The notes under the pieces were generated by a model. It was not told the DNA's origin, did no database searches, and worked only from the letters and a program-made list of their open reading frames with translations. Of a stretch of DNA of 6,818 nucleotides, positions 1 through 6,406 are shown one piece after another. The position numbers were made by a program, and so were the translations under genes. Position 1 is the stretch's first letter; each line of letters begins with the position of its first letter. Source of the DNA: JANQRV01 sp964533785 (lineage in GTDB: Bacteria; Bacteroidota; Bacteroidia; Chitinophagales; Saprospiraceae); NCBI GenBank assembly GCA_964533785.1, contig CAZHNG010000354.1, positions 1 to 6,818 on the forward strand. The letters run 5' to 3'.

Positions 1-1931
1 CGCCGCGTTGAAGGATTGGGTACCTCTACTTTTGTAAAGGATTTGTTGTACATAATATTTGGGTAGAGATTGAAGTCCTCTACTACTTCACCCGCTTCGT
101 TTTTTCGTTTGAAATTTACCGTATAGGTGCGGTTAAAGGTTTCAAGGGTATCATCGACGTAGGTCACTTCGTAAGGATGCATGGGCATAGACAAACCTTT
201 GTAGAGCATCAGGTTCTTTTTGGAATATTCTTCCTCTGATACTTCGGAAATAATGCCTTGCATAAGAAAGGGATTTGAAGATACGACCTGCTGGTTAAGT
301 CCCGAAGCAATGACCCCAACCACCATTAAACCAAAACCAATATGGGAGACCGCAGAAGCACCTTTTTTCAAATTACCTTTTAGGAAAAACAACGCATAGT
401 CAAAATTGGTGATCACCGTAAATAATCCCATGAAAAGCAAAATCCAATACTGCCAACTGAAAGTCTGGATCCATAATGTGGTCAGGTAGGTTAACCCTAA
501 AGTGACCAGTAGGCTGATGCCGGTACGAATCGCAAAAGGCTTCAACTTCCGCTTCCAGCTATCGGCTTTATACCGTAGATATTGACTCGCTCCAGATAAT
601 AACCCGATGAATACGGCAATCCAGATCTGATATTTATTGTAGTGCGGAATGGGATCGGTAATCACTCTTCCCTGAAAATCCGGATTGAAAAATTCCATGA
701 TCTTGTTGTAAACGGGAAGAGAAGTCGAACCCGTAATAATTAAAGCCGAAAACAATAAGACTAAAGAACCAATGAACATCCAGAATTCTTTAGAAGCAGT
801 AGACTCCTCCTTGGTGATGACCGGTATACCTTTATTTCTGATAACAAATAACACCGTACTGAGTATAAGGAAGGCCGCAATAAAAGCAACCAATTGCCAT
901 TCCAGTCCCATTTCCGTAAAGGCATGTACGGAAGTATCTCCCAGCACACCACTGCGGGTGAGGAAGGTCGAATAAACGATCAGAAGAAAAGTCAGCATAT
1001 AATAGATGTAAGTAGCTTTGATGGAGCGACTGGTATTTCTTGCAATCAAATTAGTGTGAATACCTGCTACTAACATCAACCAGGGAACCAAAGACATGTT
1101 TTCCACCGGATCCCAGGCCCAATAGCCGCCAAAACTAAGCGCCTCATAAGCCCAGGCACCTCCCATTAGGATGCCTAATCCCAGAATAGCACCACTGAAA
1201 AGCGCCCAGGGCAAGGCCGGTCGCAACCAAGCCTTATGCTCTCTGGTCCACAAACCAGCCATCGCGAAAGCAAAGGGAATAGAGGTCGAAGCAAAGCCCA
1301 AAAACAGGGTAGGAGGGTGGATGGTCATCCAGTAATTTTGTAGTAGAGTATTGATGCCCGTACCCGAAATAAGACTCAAATAGTCCGCACTTTGAAAGAT
1401 CGGTGCATCAACCGTATCTCTCAGCAAAAGAAACGGGTTACTACCAATTTTGACGGGATCATCCCCAAAACCAACATATAGCCCAAGCAGCATCGACCCA
1501 ATAAAAATCTGGATCAAAGACAGTACGGATAAGACCGGTGCCTCCCATTTCCTGCCGGTAAACACAAGGACAATTCCCAACACTACGTGCCAGAACATCC
1601 ACAATAAAAAACTGCCTTCTTGTCCTTCCCAAAAGGCGGAGAAAATATATTTAAAGGGTAAATCATCGGACACGTGCGCCTGAACGTATTGGTACTCGTA
1701 ATATTTGTTGATCATCATGAAAAACAGGATACCGATCACGGTCAGAACTCCTAGACTATGGATAAAATAGCCTGCCCGCCCGATTGACAACCAGGAGCTA
1801 TATTGGTCAGAATGACGCCTCTCCGTAGCGAAATAATAGGAGAGAGCTGCCATGATGCTGGCAACAAAACTAAGCAATAATGCAAAATGACCGATTTTCC
1901 CCGGTAAAAGATGTTCGCCTATGTATTCCAT
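1..1931 (-). CDS. ccsA: Cytochrome c biogenesis haem lyase, CcsA/CcmF family (C-terminus beyond window)
   Basis: This polytopic inner-membrane protein belongs to the CcmF/CcsA haem-handling family, which presents haem to apocytochrome c at the outer face of the membrane. I read 643 codons without a stop from the ATG at 1931-1929; the frame leaves the window at position 1, so the C-terminus is missing. The start MEYIGEHLLPGKIGHFALLL runs straight into the first membrane segment, and many hydrophobic segments follow. Seen motifs are FWEGQEGSFLLW (about residues 100-111), HPPTLFLGF (His205), the tryptophan-rich haem-binding WWD signature GGYWAWDPVEN (268-278), and TRSGVL...SVHAF (His336). By family knowledge, His205 and His336 match the two periplasmic haem-ligand histidines flanking the WWD domain. 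Bacteroidota versions are usually around 1,000 residues, often a fusion carrying extra CcsB-like parts, so roughly a third may be missing. The leader is A-rich with no Shine-Dalgarno; an AGGAG at 1952-1956 is too far upstream to serve. Confidence 0.95.
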   Translation of the reverse strand, partial: MEYIGEHLLPGKIGHFALLLSFVASIMAALSYYFATERRHSDQYSSWLSIGRAGYFIHSLGVLTVIGILFFMMINKYYEYQYVQAHVSDDLPFKYIFSAFWEGQEGSFLLWMFWHVVLGIVLVFTGRKWEAPVLSVLSLIQIFIGSMLLGLYVGFGDDPVKIGSNPFLLLRDTVDAPIFQSADYLSLISGTGINTLLQNYWMTIHPPTLFLGFASTSIPFAFAMAGLWTREHKAWLRPALPWALFSGAILGLGILMGGAWAYEALSFGGYWAWDPVENMSLVPWLMLVAGIHTNLIARNTSRSIKATYIYYMLTFLLIVYSTFLTRSGVLGDTSVHAFTEMGLEWQLVAFIAAFLILSTVLFVIRNKGIPVITKEESTASKEFWMFIGSLVLLFSALIITGSTSLPVYNKIMEFFNPDFQGRVITDPIPHYNKYQIWIAVFIGLLSGASQYLRYKADSWKRKLKPFAIRTGISLLVTLGLTYLTTLWIQTFSWQYWILLFMGLFTVITNFDYALFFLKGNLKKGASAVSHIGFGLMVVGVIASGLNQQVVSSNPFLMQGIISEVSEEEYSKKNLMLYKGLSMPMHPYEVTYVDDTLETFNRTYTVNFKRKNEAGEVVEDFNLYPNIMYNKSFTKVEVPNPSTR

Positions 1932-2131
1932 CGTTGTTTTTTTATATATTATACTCCTATTATTAGATACCAGACTGCAAAAGGCTGGTAAATAGAGTGT
2001 TGTGTTTTTGTGCTAATTGTAAAATAGTCATACGCGTTATTCGAACAAGTCTATTATCTTCTTTTACTCTTTAAATAAAGATTAGGTACAAAAGTAAAGG
2101 GTTTCCCAATCCGATTTTCCTGATATAAATA

Positions 2132-2172
2132 CAAAGACCAGGCCGTTTACAAAGATAACAACCTGGCCCTTG
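2132..2172 (-). terminator. Candidate ndk terminator or 3'-UTR hairpin
   Basis: On the minus strand CAAGGGCCAGG (2172-2162) pairs with CCTGGTCTTTG (2142-2132): 11 continuous pairs, two of them G-U, around a 19-base loop. The two G-U pairs become A-C mismatches in plus-strand RNA, so the fold favours transcripts from ndk. It begins about 120 bases past the ndk stop. The sequence after it, TATTTATATC, is U-rich but is not a clean U-tract, so it could also be a 3'-end stabilising stem rather than an intrinsic terminator. Confidence 0.4.
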
Positions 2173-2236
2173 CCTTGTTAGATGAGTTTCAATAAGTGAC
2201 AGCTAAATGACGGGAGCTGGTAAATATAAATTTAGA

Positions 2237-2256
2237 ATTATCCAAAATTATCCAAA
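2237..2256. repeat. Perfect 10-bp tandem duplication
   Basis: The unit ATTATCCAAA occurs twice head to tail (2237-2246 and 2247-2256) in the ndk 3' untranslated region. It is short and AT-rich and has no evident function; slippage is the simplest origin. Confidence 0.5.
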
Positions 2257-2292
2257 AACCGGAGATACCTTGGATTGTTCCCAATACTCATT

Positions 2293-2739
2293 TTACACTG
2301 CTGCCGTTGCGCCTACCTCAAAAAAAATTTCGGTTTGAGCGAAATGGAAGCTCGCTTCTCTTTCCGCATTTTCATCAGAATCAGCGCCGTGAACGGCATT
2401 CTCACCGATACTTTTCGCATATAGCGCTCTGATGGTGCCCGGTTCAGCTTCCGCAGGATTGGTAGCACCAATTAATTTACGGAAATCTTCGACTGCATTG
2501 TCTTTTTCTAAAACCGCCGCTACGATAGGGCCGGAAGACATAAAGTCTACCAACTCTCCGTAGAAAGGGCGTTCCTTGTGTACTTCGTAAAATTGTCCTG
2601 CTCTTTCTTTGGAGAGCTTAGTCAATTTCATTGCAATGATGCGGAATCCCGCTTCATTGATCTTCGCTAAAATAGCACCGGTATGCCCTGCACTCACCGC
2701 ATCCGGCTTGATCATTGTAAAAGTTCTATTACCTGCCAT
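2293..2739 (-). CDS. ndk: Nucleoside diphosphate kinase
   Basis: This cytosolic enzyme moves the gamma-phosphate from ATP to NDPs through a phospho-histidine intermediate, balancing the NTP and dNTP pools. It is 148 residues, a normal length for the short bacterial form. The active-site set is complete and in register with the family (one less than human NM23 numbering): K11 in IKPDAV, Y51, R87, T93, R104, N114 and the phosphorylated H117 in NAVHGADS. The ATG at 2739-2737 gives the expected N-terminus (MAGNRTFTMIKPDAV). The leader, GCAAAAAAATT, is A-rich without Shine-Dalgarno. The gene stands alone, divergent from nrnA and separated from ccsA by 361 bp. The stop is TAA. Nothing is missing or odd in the sequence. 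Confidence 0.98.
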   Translation of the reverse strand: MAGNRTFTMIKPDAVSAGHTGAILAKINEAGFRIIAMKLTKLSKERAGQFYEVHKERPFYGELVDFMSSGPIVAAVLEKDNAVEDFRKLIGATNPAEAEPGTIRALYAKSIGENAVHGADSDENAEREASFHFAQTEIFFEVGATAAV

Positions 2740-2752
2740 AATTTTTTTGCTG

Positions 2753-2760
2753 CAAATGTA
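2753..2760 (-). promoter_or_regulatory. Candidate Bacteroidota -7 element for ndk
   Basis: Read on the minus strand, TACATTTG fits TAnnTTTG, the -7 element of the primary sigma factor in Bacteroidota. It lies 13 bases upstream of the ndk ATG, implying a leader of under about 10 bases. A TTTG upstream (2772-2775) is only 11 bases away, too close for a normal -33 element, so this is only half a promoter by sequence. Confidence 0.35.
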
Positions 2761-2853
2761 CTTAAATGAATCAAATAATCCACCCGTAGAAAACTTTTCA
2801 GCAAAAATTCAACACTTACCAATATTTTTTGTCATTTTCGTGCTTTGGTCTGA

Positions 2854-2865
2854 AATGGTACCATT
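2854..2865. promoter_or_regulatory. 12-bp perfect palindrome in the ndk/nrnA spacer
   Basis: AATGGTACCATT is its own reverse complement. It sits between the divergent ndk and nrnA genes, about 115 bp from the ndk start and 135 bp from the nrnA start. Its symmetry would suit a dimeric repressor, but no regulator is encoded in the window and the call rests on symmetry and position alone. Confidence 0.3.
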
Positions 2866-2898
2866 AGCGTACATCGATATTTACCTGACCTGCACAAC

Positions 2899-2937
2899 AA
2901 TTGTATTGATAATTACCAGAATTTCGGCAATACAATT
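2899..2937. repeat. 10-bp inverted repeat upstream of nrnA
   Basis: AATTGTATTG (2899-2908) and CAATACAATT (2928-2937) are exact reverse complements separated by 19 bases, roughly two helical turns between half-sites. The left arm overlaps the 8-bp palindrome ACAATTGT (2897-2904). It lies 60-100 bp before the nrnA ATG, where promoter and operator sites would be expected. It could equally form a weak AT-rich hairpin in RNA. Confidence 0.4.
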
Positions 2938-2999
2938 AGCAACAATACTTATTAATTTCAATTGATGCAGTTTTTATCTGCGACCAATCTGAACTCAAG

Positions 3000-4010
3000 A
3001 TGGAATTTGCGGCAGAAATTAAGTCCCTTTTAGCTCTCCCTAAAGATGTTGTCATACTGACTCATCGCAATCCCGATGGTGATGCCATCGGTTCTTCATT
3101 AGCTATGTATCATTATTTAAAAAACTACGGACACGCGGTTACGGTCATTTGTCCCTCAGAATATCCGGGTTTTTTGAGTTGGATGCCGGGTATTCACGAT
3201 ATTTTAGTTTATGATTGCGACGAGGAAAATGTAAAAGCGGTTATTGAAAAAGCGAACATTGCCTTTTGTTTAGACTTTAATTCAATAGATCGCATCGACA
3301 AAGTAGGTGAACTGCTGGAAGCACAGTCGAACGTCACCAAAATTTTGATAGATCATCATTTACATCCGGAAGGATTTGCGGACTATCTGATCTCTGATAC
3401 ACAGGCAAGTTCTACCTGTGAGTTGGTATATGAATTTATTTTGTCCCTCGGAGATAAACATCTCATCGACCAAATTATAGGGGAAAGTATTTTCACAGGG
3501 ATTCTTACTGATACGGGATCCTTTAAATACGGAACTTCCCCAAAGCTTTTCCGTATTGTTGCCGATCTGATCGAGCTTGGTGTGGATGATTATAAGTTGC
3601 AGGATCTGATCTTTAATTCTTTGCAAGAAAAGCACCTGCGTTTATTGGGGCATTGTTTACATAACCGCATGGAATTGTTGCCGGAATACAAAACGGGGAT
3701 CATTACCCTCACCAAAGAAGACTATGCGGAAATGGATATTCAAAGAGGAGATACAGAAGGTATTGTCAATTATCTATTAAAAATAAAAGATGTAAAAATT
3801 GCGGCCTTTATCATGGAGCAGCCTAAAATAGTTAAGATCTCTCTGCGTTCTAAAGGCGACTTTTCCGTTCAGGAAATAGCGAAGAAACATTTCCGTGGAG
3901 GAGGTCATAAAAATGCATCAGGAGGCGCTTCTTTTTTAAGTCTTTCCACTACGGTGAAAAAATTTAAGGAAGTCCTTCCCAAATATTTTAAAATTAATCA
4001 TAATAATTAA
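3000..4010 (+). CDS. nrnA: DHH-family oligoribonuclease / pAp phosphatase (NrnA-like)
   Basis: This is a cytosolic DHH/DHHA1 phosphoesterase. Family members degrade 2-5 nt RNA fragments and often remove the 3'-phosphate from pAp; some act on linear or cyclic dinucleotides such as pApA. Seen: 336 residues, normal for the family. The DHH domain comes first, with motif I THRNPDGDAIGSS (H22, D26, D28), motif II LDFNSIDR (D92), motif III LIDHH (D118, H119, H120) and motif IV ILTDTGSF (D171), so all metal ligands are present. The DHHA1 substrate-binding domain ends with RGGGHKNASGG (299-309). The ATG at 3000 gives a normal N-terminus; the ATG at 2965 is out of frame. The leader has no Shine-Dalgarno. 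The lipoprotein gene starts 6 bp after the TAA stop, pointing to one transcript. The family is firm; the exact substrate cannot be read from sequence. Confidence 0.93.
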   Translation: MEFAAEIKSLLALPKDVVILTHRNPDGDAIGSSLAMYHYLKNYGHAVTVICPSEYPGFLSWMPGIHDILVYDCDEENVKAVIEKANIAFCLDFNSIDRIDKVGELLEAQSNVTKILIDHHLHPEGFADYLISDTQASSTCELVYEFILSLGDKHLIDQIIGESIFTGILTDTGSFKYGTSPKLFRIVADLIELGVDDYKLQDLIFNSLQEKHLRLLGHCLHNRMELLPEYKTGIITLTKEDYAEMDIQRGDTEGIVNYLLKIKDVKIAAFIMEQPKIVKISLRSKGDFSVQEIAKKHFRGGGHKNASGGASFLSLSTTVKKFKEVLPKYFKINHNN

Positions 4011-4016
4011 ACACTA

Positions 4017-4880
4017 ATGCAAAAGGTATTAATTCTAATTCTAGGGATTCTGTTTGTCATGGGATGTCAACAGGAACCTTCGCAGGATCTAATGATGACT
4101 GCCAATGGGTTTGAATACGAACTCCACAGCATCAATGAAGGAGACAAGCCACAAATTGGCGATCAGGTCTCTTTCCATGCTCAAATGAGAAAACAAGATA
4201 GCGTTATCTTTTCTACTTATATTCAGGGACAAGGACGGGAACAAAAATTGATCATTCCTTCCCCGATTCCGGGACGTAAACCCTCACCAGTTGAAGATTT
4301 GGTAAGAGAAATGCACGTGGGGGACAGCGCAACGGTCTATCTTCGTATCGATACCCTGACCAATAAACCACCCGGATTTGAAGGTGAAAAATACATCTAC
4401 TACGATGTTAAAGTTACCGATATCAAATCCAAAGATCAACTCAATGCCGAGCGTGAAGCTGCGCAGCAAAGAGCAGGTGCGATAGAAGGGGAGGTGAGCG
4501 AAAGGATCTCGCAATACACTGCTGGTCAGCTGAATAGTGAAATTCAAACTACTGACTCCGGCCTTAAGTACATCATCCACGAAGAAGGAGATGGTCCACA
4601 AGCACAGGCCGGTAGCCGGGTAGCTGTCGACTATTACGGTGCTCTGACTGATGGCAAAAGATTCGATGATTCCTTCAGCCGCGGTGAACCTATCGAATTT
4701 GTGCTCGGTAGAGGTGCTGTTATCCAGGGCTGGGACGAAGGGCTTGCCCTGCTTAAAGAAGGTAGTAAAGCGACTCTTTTCATTCCTTCAGAACTTGGAT
4801 ACGGCGAAGCCGGAAGCCCGCCCGTCATTCCAGGTGGTGCGGAACTCGTATTTTACGTTGAATTGAAGGAAGTGAACTGA
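4017..4880 (+). CDS. FKBP-type peptidyl-prolyl cis-trans isomerase, lipoprotein (GldI-like)
   Basis: This predicted lipid-anchored prolyl isomerase of the cell envelope has 287 residues. A lipoprotein signal peptide (MQKVLILILGILFVMGC) has a VMGC lipobox with Cys17 as the lipidation site, followed by QQE. Residues about 30-135 look like a degenerate FKBP fold (GDQVSFHAQM...REMHVGDSATVYL...YDVKVTDI) without the catalytic set. Residues about 136-175 are a charged, helical linker. Residues about 178-287 are a canonical FKBP domain: Y206, F216 and D217, VIQGW (235-239), Y262 in GYGEAG, and F279 in LVFYVEL match FKBP12 Y26, F36, D37, V55-W59, Y82 and F99, so activity is likely. In gliding Flavobacteria the FKBP lipoprotein GldI, as I recall, lies beside a DHH gene and ndk; that synteny suggests a GldI counterpart but no motility gene is visible here. 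It ends with TGA and is followed by a strong terminator. Confidence 0.92.
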   Translation: MQKVLILILGILFVMGCQQEPSQDLMMTANGFEYELHSINEGDKPQIGDQVSFHAQMRKQDSVIFSTYIQGQGREQKLIIPSPIPGRKPSPVEDLVREMHVGDSATVYLRIDTLTNKPPGFEGEKYIYYDVKVTDIKSKDQLNAEREAAQQRAGAIEGEVSERISQYTAGQLNSEIQTTDSGLKYIIHEEGDGPQAQAGSRVAVDYYGALTDGKRFDDSFSRGEPIEFVLGRGAVIQGWDEGLALLKEGSKATLFIPSELGYGEAGSPPVIPGGAELVFYVELKEVN

Positions 4881-4938
4881 GGATGATCGAAGGGGGATGA
4901 GAGAATGGTAATCAGGCTGAATCCTAATAAAAGCATAG

Positions 4939-4999
4939 AAAAATGCTCACCCCAAAGATTAACTTATCGTTCTTGTTAATCTTTGGGGTGAGCGTTTTT
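4939..4999 (+). terminator. Strong bidirectional intrinsic terminator after the nrnA-FKBP operon
   Basis: A perfect 19-bp stem (4945-4963 with 4975-4993) closes an 11-base loop and is followed by GTTTTTG. Five A residues (4939-4943) precede the left arm and can pair with T4995-4999 across one U-G pair, so the element has a U-tract in either direction. It starts about 60 bases after the FKBP stop codon. No gene converges from the right, so its reverse activity may instead block antisense transcripts. Confidence 0.92.
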
Positions 5000-5024
5000 G
5001 TTTATCTCTTGGACAATTGTCAAG

Positions 5025-5075
5025 CTACATGAAGTTTTAACAGCTGATCTATCTGTTTTTAACCTCGTCATGTAG
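5025..5075 (+). promoter_or_regulatory. Nested imperfect hairpin in the prfB upstream region
   Basis: CTACATGA (5025-5032) pairs exactly with TCATGTAG (5068-5075). Inside, GTT (5034-5036) can pair with AAC (5061-5063 region), and AACAG (5039-5043) with CTGTT (5053-5057), leaving a 9-base apical loop and two small internal loops. That makes about 16 pairs in 51 bases. The 10-bp palindrome GACAATTGTC (5012-5021) lies just before it. It could be a structured leader, a protein-binding site or a chance fold; I do not recognise a known RNA family. Confidence 0.35.
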
Positions 5076-5119
5076 TATTAAACAACCCCAATTTCTAAAG
5101 GGAAACAAAGAAAATCAAA

Positions 5120-5171
5120 AAAGCATCCCTAAGCGCCAGGAGAAAGTGTTTAGAAGTCTTTTCGATGCTTT
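5120..5171 (+). repeat. 8-bp inverted repeat in the prfB leader
   Basis: AAAGCATC (5120-5127) and GATGCTTT (5164-5171) are exact reverse complements enclosing 36 bases, with weaker inner pairing (CTAA 5129-5132 with TTAG 5150-5153). The right arm is followed by GGGGGCG rather than a T-tract, so it is not an intrinsic terminator. With the 5025-5075 fold it makes the 238 bases between the terminator and prfB look structured. I see no gene and no clear TAnnTTTG promoter there. Confidence 0.3.
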
Positions 5172-5237
5172 GGGGGCGTTAAGAAAGGAATCATTTTCCA
5201 TTTCAAATTGTTAAAAATAAAAGTAAAAAATAGTCAA

Positions 5238-6318
5238 ATGACATCAGATCAATTAAAAGAACTACAAAACCGCGTTGCGGCTCTTAGGAGGTATCTTTGA
5301 CGTCGATGAACGTCTCCTCCAAATAGAAGAAAAAGAACAGCTTACCCTGAATCCTGATTTTTGGAATGATCCTGAAAAAGCAGAATCCGTTCTCAAAAAT
5401 ATTAAAAGTCATAAGAATTGGGTGAAACAGTACGAAAGTGTTGCTTCCTCGGTTGAGGACCTGGAAGTCCTGGACGAGTTTTTGAAAGAAGGGGAAGGCT
5501 CTGAAGAAGAAGTAGAAAAAAAGTACGAGCAAACCCTAAAATTGGTTGAAGAAGTAGAGTTAAAATCTACGCTCAACAAACCTGAAGATGAACTCAACGC
5601 TATTCTCGAGATCAATGCCGGTGCCGGCGGTACCGAAAGTTGCGACTGGTCGGAAATGCTCCTACGGATGTACGTGATGTGGGCAGAGAAGAACGGCTAT
5701 AAAGTTTCGGAACTTAACCGCCAGGACGGAGATGTAGCCGGTATCAAATCGGCCGCCCTGGAAATAAACGGTGATCTGGCCTACGGGTTATTAAAAGGAG
5801 AAAACGGTGTCCACCGCCTGGTGCGGGTCAGTCCCTTTAATGCACAGGGGAAACGCATGACTTCTTTTGCTTCCGTTTTTGTGCATCCAATGGTAGATGA
5901 TAGTATTGAAGTGGAAATTAATCCCGCCGACCTGGAGTGGGATACTTTCCGGGCTAGTGGCGCGGGTGGTCAGCACGTGAATAAAACAGAATCGGCCGTA
6001 AGAGTACGACACCTTCCTTCCGGTCTGGTCGCCGAATGTCAGCAGGAACGTTCCCAACACCAAAACCGGGAAAAAGCCCTGCAATTATTGAAGTCGCGGT
6101 TGTATCAACAGGAATTGGAAAAGAAACTGGCGGAAAAAGATAAGGTAGAAGCGGCTAAGATGAAAAATGAGTGGGGCTCACAAATACGTAGTTATGTGCT
6201 GGATGACCGGCGGGTGAAAGATCACCGTTCGAATTACCAAACTAGTCAGACAGACGCCGTGTTAGACGGGGAACTTGATGAGTTTTTGAAGGCGTATTTG
6301 ATGACGAAGAAGAGTTAG
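5238..6318 (+). CDS. prfB: Peptide chain release factor 2 (RF2), joined by programmed +1 frameshift
   Basis: RF2 recognises UGA and UAA in the ribosomal A site and triggers release of the finished protein. The coding path is 5238-5297 then 5299-6318, skipping T5298, giving 359 residues (E. coli RF2 has 365). Frame 0 reads MTSDQLKELQNRVAALRRYL and stops at TGA 5298-5300; the +1 frame continues DVDERLLQ. Seen in the product: an N-terminal helical domain, the stop-codon-reading tripeptide SPF (198-200), the catalytic GGQ in RASGAGGQHVNKTES (243-245), and the RF2 C-terminal block GSQIRSYVLDD. A TTG at 5275 opens the downstream frame but is not the real start, because it would cut off the conserved N-terminus. 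The leader is A-rich without Shine-Dalgarno. The gene ends in TAG, which RF1 reads, so final termination does not need RF2. Expression is expected to be autoregulated: low RF2 slows termination at the internal TGA and favours the shift. Confidence 0.97.
5286..5301 (+). promoter_or_regulatory. prfB programmed +1 frameshift site
   Basis: The site reads AGGAGG (5286-5291), TAT, CTT (5295-5297), TGA (5298-5300), C. These are the parts of the classical RF2 recoding signal: an internal Shine-Dalgarno sequence three bases before the slippery CTT, and a poorly terminating TGA-C context. The P-site tRNA-Leu slips from CTT to TTT, and translation resumes at GAC (5299-5301). The E. coli site differs only in AGGGGG for AGGAGG. 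Confidence 0.96.
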
Positions 6319-6353
6319 ACGGGTTGCGCGTTAACGAGTTTGCGGGTTAGACG
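6314..6353 (+). repeat. G/T-rich degenerate repeat starting on the prfB stop codon
   Basis: GTTAGACG occurs at 6314-6321 and 6346-6353, and GTTAACGAGTT lies between them, with GGGTT, GCGGG and GAGTT fragments filling the spaces; related G/T-rich sequence continues to about 6394. The first copy contains the TAG stop of prfB (6316-6318). Two alternative short stems follow: GGTTG/CAACC (6362-6366 with 6374-6378) and AACCA/TGGTT (6375-6379 with 6385-6389). They share bases and so exclude each other. No T-tract follows, so a prfB terminator is not evident. Confidence 0.55.
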
Positions 6354-6406
6354 AGTTCGTAGGTTGGGCAAGGCAACCATTTGTTGGTTAGGGCTTGACT
6401 AAATTT

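Larger units (their letters stand above)
1932..2292. other. Intergenic region between ndk and ccsA
   Basis: No credible coding sequence lies in these 361 bases. They hold the 3' untranslated region of ndk and the leader of ccsA, both on the minus strand. Visible structure: a small hairpin TACCAG/CTGGTA (1968-1973 with 1985-1990) about 40 bases upstream of the ccsA start, and the stronger hairpin at 2132-2172 listed separately. Two TAnnTTTG-like -7 matches occur on the minus strand (2089-2096 and 2150-2157), but neither has a TTTG-type -33 element at a suitable distance, so I do not call a ccsA promoter. The second lies in the loop of the 2132-2172 hairpin. Confidence 0.6.

Noticed and set aside
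772..975. Plus-strand frames opposite ccsA (772-975 and 1450-1683)
   Set aside because: Both are antisense to well-supported, motif-bearing parts of the haem lyase and show no start signals or domains of their own.
1952..1956. AGGAG upstream of ccsA as a ribosome binding site
   Set aside because: It lies about 20 bases from the ATG, beyond workable spacing, and other genes here do without such a motif.
2906..2936. Sigma-70-like TTGATA/TACAAT promoter for nrnA
   Set aside because: The spacing is 19 bases and the Bacteroidota primary sigma factor uses different elements; these words are largely a by-product of the inverted repeat.
2609..2965. 118-residue plus-strand frame over the start of ndk and the spacer
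   Set aside because: Its first part is antisense to ndk with no family resemblance, and the rest is AT-rich spacer; it would also cover the candidate ndk promoter and the palindromes.
4905..4976. Short open frame from an ATG after the FKBP gene
   Set aside because: About 22 codons that run through the terminator stem; no start signal, and termination would cut the transcript.
5275..6318. prfB starting at TTG 5275 as an ordinary single-frame gene
   Set aside because: The ATG at 5238 opens a frame encoding the conserved RF2 N-terminus, and the exact recoding site AGGAGG-TAT-CTT-TGA-C joins the two frames; the TTG start would lose the first 20 residues.
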